Shown here piece after piece: positions 30,113 through 34,166 of a stretch of 34,166 bases of DNA. The stretch spans positions 1 through 34,166 of the forward strand of contig CALMFM010000184.1 in assembly GCA_937862575.1 (NCBI GenBank), given 5' to 3'. The notes below the pieces were generated by a model. The model was not told the DNA's origin. It did not search any database and saw only the letters and a list, made by a program, of their open reading frames with translations. A program made the translations under genes and the position numbers. Each line of letters starts with the position of its first letter. Within the stretch, counting starts at the first letter, position 1. The DNA is from an uncultured Bacillota bacterium (GTDB lineage: Bacteria > Bacillota_I > Bacilli_A > Izemoplasmatales > Hujiaoplasmataceae).

Positions 30113-30975
30113 CACACAGCCACCTTTCCCTTGATTGCTGGATATGGGTCGTATTCTTCAAGTGAGAAGTCTTCATAAACGTAGTCAAGAATATTTTCAT
30201 GATGTCTTATTCTCATTTTCGGAAGTTGGCGAGGAGTTCTTGACAATTGCAAATTTACCTGGTCCAGGTGATTCATATAGATATGGGCGTCGCCGATAGT
30301 ATGAACAAATTCATGTGCTTTTAGTCCGGTTACTTCAGCAACCATCATTAATAACAAAGCATAAGATGCAATATTAAAAGGCACACCAAGAAAAGCGTCT
30401 CCTGATCTTTGATATAATTGCAGTGATAATTTCCCGTCTACAACATAGAATTGGTACAATAGATGACATGGCGGAAGCGCCATATCTTTTAGTTGTGGCG
30501 GATTCCAGGCTGATACAATTAGTCTGCGGCTGTTTGGATTGTGTTTGATTTCCTCGATGACTTTCATCAACTGGTCATAACCGCCGAAATCACGCCATTG
30601 CTTCCCGTAAACAGGTCCTAAATTCCCATGCTTTTCACAGAAAACAGAATCATTTTTAATTTTTTCAATATATTCATCCATGGATTCACCATGGTAGTCT
30701 TCTGATAAAGTGAAATTCCGGTAAGGCCATTCGTTCCAGATTCTTACTTGATTGTCAGCAAGATACTTAAGTGATGTGTCACCTCTTACAAACCATAATA
30801 ATTCATGGATAACTGATTTCAAATGAACTTTTTTTGTCGTTAACAAAGGGAATCCATCTTCAAGGTTGAATCGCATCTGATAGCCGAAAGTCGAGATAAT
30901 TCCGGTGTTTGTACGATCGTCTTTTCTGGTTCCGTTTTCGAGTATGTGTTTCAACAAATCCAAGTATTGCTTCAT
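30112..30975 (-). CDS. thyA: Thymidylate synthase ThyA
   Basis: A 287-residue protein with the ThyA landmarks DDRTNTG (about 19-25), [17 protein letters not shown], the [11 protein letters not shown] phosphate-binding arginines, the catalytic cysteine in [10 protein letters not shown] and the DAHIYMNH segment. It methylates dUMP to dTMP using methylene-tetrahydrofolate. It is about 23 residues longer than the 264-residue E. coli enzyme; the extra length sits before GPVYGKQWR (about 88-115), the small-domain region where lactobacillus-type enzymes also carry an insert. First gene of a seven-gene operon. AAAGGTGAT precedes the ATG. Confidence 0.97.
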   Translation of the reverse strand: MKQYLDLLKHILENGTRKDDRTNTGIISTFGYQMRFNLEDGFPLLTTKKVHLKSVIHELLWFVRGDTSLKYLADNQVRIWNEWPYRNFTLSEDYHGESMDEYIEKIKNDSVFCEKHGNLGPVYGKQWRDFGGYDQLMKVIEEIKHNPNSRRLIVSAWNPPQLKDMALPPCHLLYQFYVVDGKLSLQLYQRSGDAFLGVPFNIASYALLLMMVAEVTGLKAHEFVHTIGDAHIYMNHLDQVNLQLSRTPRQLPKMRIRHHENILDYVYEDFSLEEYDPYPAIKGKVAV

Positions 30976-30991
30976 AATATCACCTTTAAAA

Positions 30992-31000
30992 ATTATATCA
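30992..31000 (-). promoter_or_regulatory. Extended -10 promoter of the thyA operon
   Basis: Minus-strand TGATATAAT, the same extended -10 as found before the TetR-type gene, about 17 bases before the thyA start. The leader would be very short. Confidence 0.55.
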
Positions 31001-31027
31001 TTTATCTATATAATAAAAAAGCATAAT

Positions 31028-31057
31028 ACAAAAAAACTATGGATTCCACCATAGTTT
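31028..31057 (-). terminator. Intrinsic terminator of the SSB-like gene
   Basis: On the minus strand AAACTATGG (31049-31057) pairs with CCATAGTTT (31034-31042) over a six-base loop, followed by more T residues. It insulates the thyA operon from upstream transcription. Confidence 0.85.
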
Positions 31058-31063
31058 CTTTGC

Positions 31064-31390
31064 CTATTCTTTTGTCTTGTTTATAAAGGTTATCTGTTCA
31101 ACTACAATTTCCGGGTATGAGAATACTTTCTTATCTTCTTGCATGTAGTTCTTTTGTTGGAGCCTAGCCTTTACTCCTACGGTATAACCTTTCTTGCAAT
31201 AACTGACTGTAGCCTCAGCGATTCCGCTCCAGAGAATGCATCTAAGAAAATCCGTTTCATATTCGTTGTTTTCACCACTCTTGAATGGACGTTTGACCGC
31301 AATGGTCACTGTAGTGGTCTTAACACCATTCTCAAGGACTGTAAGTTCCGGGTCGGTAACCAACCTTCCAACTAAAATTACCTGATTCAT
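31064..31390 (-). CDS. Short single-stranded DNA-binding protein (SSB family, no C-terminal tail)
   Basis: A 108-residue protein starting MNQVILVGRLVTDPEL, the classic SSB opening, with TVTIAVKRPFKS and the DFLRCILWSGIAEATVSYCKKG core of the OB fold (landmarks FLRCILW and YCKKG), ending soon after the last strand. The flexible linker and acidic DDDIPF-type tail of the main replicative SSB are absent, so this resembles the short accessory paralogs such as Bacillus SsbB/YwpH linked to DNA uptake. It is transcribed alone, with its own promoter and terminator. GGAGGC precedes the ATG. Confidence 0.88.
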   Translation of the reverse strand: MNQVILVGRLVTDPELTVLENGVKTTTVTIAVKRPFKSGENNEYETDFLRCILWSGIAEATVSYCKKGYTVGVKARLQQKNYMQEDKKVFSYPEIVVEQITFINKTKE

Positions 31391-31409
31391 ACTGCCTCCT
31401 TTTTTGGAG

Positions 31410-31439
31410 ATTATAACAGTATATCCAAAGAATAAACAA
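31410..31439 (-). promoter_or_regulatory. Promoter of the SSB-like gene
   Basis: Minus-strand TATAAT (31410-31415) with an extended TG (TGTTATAAT) and TTGTTT (31434-31439) 18 bases upstream, 20 bases before the ATG. Confidence 0.6.
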
Positions 31440-31503
31440 ACCGTATTTTCTCATTTTAAACAATAAAAATCTTAAGAATATCCAATGATTTGTTAAAAAA
31501 TCT

Positions 31504-31542
31504 ATAAAAAAACAAGCCTTCATGTCGGCTTGTTTGTTTTTT
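31504..31542 (-). terminator. Intrinsic terminator of the glpK-DUF3137-lemA operon
   Basis: On the minus strand AAACAAGCC (31527-31535) pairs with GGCTTGTTT (31510-31518) over an eight-base loop, followed by TTTTTATAG. Read on the plus strand it also ends in a T run, but no plus-strand gene needs it. Confidence 0.88.
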
Positions 31543-31571
31543 TGATAATCTAACTATAATTCCTGTGATTT

Positions 31572-32147
31572 TTAAAACTCAAATTTGACATCCTCTCGCT
31601 TAGCTTCCTCTGCCTCAAAATATGGTTTCTTTTCCATGTGGATAGCATTGGCAACTATGCTTTGCGGGAACGTCACGATGATTGTGTTGATTCTAGTTAC
31701 ATTTGCATTGTACAGACGTCTAGCCGCTTGAAGATGTTCTTCAGTATTTGCGACAGCTGTTTGTAATTCCAAGAATACAGTATTGGCTTTCAAATCAGGA
31801 TATTTCTCGACAACGACATTGATACCCTGTGCGACTTGATTCATTTGGTTGAAGAATTCTTCTTTGTCCTTCAATGTTGCATCTTTAGGAATTCCACCAC
31901 GCCATTTAACTACTTTTTCCAAAGTCTCTGCTTCATGTTTGGCATACCCTTTTGTTGTTTGTAACATCTTTGTAAGCATATCGAATCTTTTTGTCAAAGC
32001 AACATCAATTCCTGATTCCGCTTCCTGTACTTTTAATTCCAATTGACGCAATTGGTTCATCACACCGATAAACCAAAATACAACGATTAGAACAAGTGCA
32101 ACTATGACTATCGCGATGATAGCGCCTGTGCTTAATAATGTAATCAT
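31572..32147 (-). CDS. lemA: LemA family protein
   Basis: A 191-residue protein with one N-terminal transmembrane helix (about 6-28) and a long helical body. Family landmarks are NQLRQLELKVQEAESGIDV, KRFDMLTKMLQTTKGYAKHE, KYPDLKANTVFLELQ (about 115-129) and RRLYNANVTRINTII followed by FPQSIVA. LemA proteins are widespread membrane-tethered helical proteins of unclear function. Its ATG overlaps the TGA of the DUF3137 gene by four bases, so the two are co-translated and probably work together. It is the last gene of the operon, followed by a strong terminator. Confidence 0.95.
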   Translation of the reverse strand: MITLLSTGAIIAIVIVALVLIVVFWFIGVMNQLRQLELKVQEAESGIDVALTKRFDMLTKMLQTTKGYAKHEAETLEKVVKWRGGIPKDATLKDKEEFFNQMNQVAQGINVVVEKYPDLKANTVFLELQTAVANTEEHLQAARRLYNANVTRINTIIVTFPQSIVANAIHMEKKPYFEAEEAKREDVKFEF

Positions 32148-33034
32148 TTTTTATCCTCCTTGATTTTGAATAAATTAGTATTTAATTTCAAGGTCATAAT
32201 GAAATCTTTTATGACCAACAAATCCTTTTTGAATTCCTCGACCATTGAATCGTCAATTTTTCTAAACATTTGTACTTCAAAGGTGTCGCGGTTATTATTT
32301 ATGGAAACAAATAAATGGTCCCCGTGGAAACTTAACCCAATCCTGCCTGGGTTCCGCCTTTCTAAAGCATAGATGGCTTCCATAATATCGGGAGTCAATA
32401 TATAGAAGGCTGTTATTTCTTCAGTAGCGTAAGTTTTGAACTTCTTGTTGAAATCGACGGATTCTAGATGAACTTTCTTGTATCCTCTGTTTAAAGGAGA
32501 GCCGGCTTCAAGAACTTGCAATGTCCCGACGAATTCCTTATTGAATTCGAATCTAAAGATTCTACCGATAAAGTAAGCGACATAATAGACTCTTGTGCCA
32601 TTCTTTGTGTGTTGAACGTGCCTTTCTTCCAATTTAACATCAGAAGATATAAAGGAAACACCATCAACTTCACCGCCGAGGAAATCCTCCGAATGAAAAC
32701 GGTCTGCCCTTTTTAAGTGACCAGTCTCATAAACAATGTTTTGAGATAAACCATTTATTGGTTCATAGGTAATTCCGGGTAAAGCATCAGAAAACATTTT
32801 CTTTAGAACTGTATCTTTGAAGTTGCGTTTAAGACTGGCAAAAGCGCCGTAACCAATCATCACTATGATGAATCCAACTATGGCAATTATAATACCTACA
32901 ACCATCAAAGCATTCTTGTTTACGTTGCCAATCAACGCCAGCAAGACTCCCAAAGCGGTAATCGACACTCCGATGAGGAATTTCGTTTCAGCTTGTTTCT
33001 TTTGGTTGTTGAAATTTAAATACTTGTCTTTCAT
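32144..33034 (-). CDS. DUF3137-type membrane protein
   Basis: A 296-residue protein with an N-terminal soluble stretch, two adjacent transmembrane helices (about 20-38 and 43-64) and a C-terminal beta-rich domain. Landmarks GITYEPINGLSQ, FHSEDFLGGEVDGVSF and FRFEFNKEFVGTLQV resemble DUF3137 proteins, which commonly neighbour lemA. The function is unknown; the helix hairpin suggests a cytosolic C-terminal domain. The ATG at 33034 follows AGGAGTGG at a good distance; in-frame upstream codons lie inside the end of glpK and lack a ribosome site. It starts 11 bases after the glpK stop and overlaps lemA by four bases. Confidence 0.85.
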   Translation of the reverse strand: MKDKYLNFNNQKKQAETKFLIGVSITALGVLLALIGNVNKNALMVVGIIIAIVGFIIVMIGYGAFASLKRNFKDTVLKKMFSDALPGITYEPINGLSQNIVYETGHLKRADRFHSEDFLGGEVDGVSFISSDVKLEERHVQHTKNGTRVYYVAYFIGRIFRFEFNKEFVGTLQVLEAGSPLNRGYKKVHLESVDFNKKFKTYATEEITAFYILTPDIMEAIYALERRNPGRIGLSFHGDHLFVSINNNRDTFEVQMFRKIDDSMVEEFKKDLLVIKDFIMTLKLNTNLFKIKEDKK

Positions 33035-33045
33035 GTCCACTCCTG

Positions 33046-34166
<1,121 letters not shown>

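Noticed and set aside
31332-31523. Minus-strand frame of 63 codons upstream of and overlapping the SSB-like gene
   Set aside because: It spans the SSB promoter and the neighbouring terminator hairpin and has no ribosome site.

Overview
The window is low-GC bacterial DNA, AT-rich by eye. It uses TGA as a stop (for example at the ends of the thyA, glpK and GH36 genes) and TGG for tryptophan, so the Mycoplasma code does not apply. Strong Shine-Dalgarno sites, Gram-positive-type lipoboxes, a CIRCE operator, tightly overlapping operons and the lemA/DUF3137 and glpK content fit a Bacillota/Mycoplasmatota lineage. My best guess is the Acholeplasma/Izemoplasma side of the tree; that is inference, with no rRNA in the window to confirm it. 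No tRNA, rRNA, CRISPR array, phage or insertion sequence was found, and no gene-free stretch exceeds about 200 bases.

Left part (1-6.3 kb): htpG, cut by the window edge, sits behind a CIRCE operator. Next come a thiamine transporter subunit (thiT) behind a TPP riboswitch with terminator, a pyrimidine-nucleoside phosphorylase, a histidine-phosphatase on the plus strand, and a surface lipoprotein of the UshA/5'-nucleotidase type. The nucleotidase and the phosphorylase could form a nucleotide-scavenging route: outside dephosphorylation, then phosphorolysis of nucleosides inside.

Centre (6.3-18.3 kb): two adjacent paralogous giant genes of 1315 and 2639 codons fill about a third of the window. 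Each protein has a four-helix CvpA-like N-terminal membrane domain, a short conserved linker domain and a long array of degenerate repeats of 84-97 residues, about 12 in one and 26 in the other. By the positive-inside rule the repeat array lies outside the cell. The first and last modules match between the two, while the middle has expanded, including three tandem 552-bp two-module blocks. I do not recognise this family; it is the best candidate for an undescribed system. A divergently transcribed trypsin-like lipoprotein protease lies immediately upstream.

Right part (18.4-34.2 kb): an overlapping operon encodes a TetR-type protein with an unusual ABC-ATPase-like C-terminal half, an ABC-2-type permease, a GH36 alpha-galactosidase and a GH2 beta-galactosidase-like enzyme. 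A second, seven-gene operon runs thyA-folA-plsC-two chromate-transporter halves-PAP2 phosphatase-small membrane protein. Then come a short SSB-like protein gene and a glpK-DUF3137-lemA operon; glpK is cut by the window edge.
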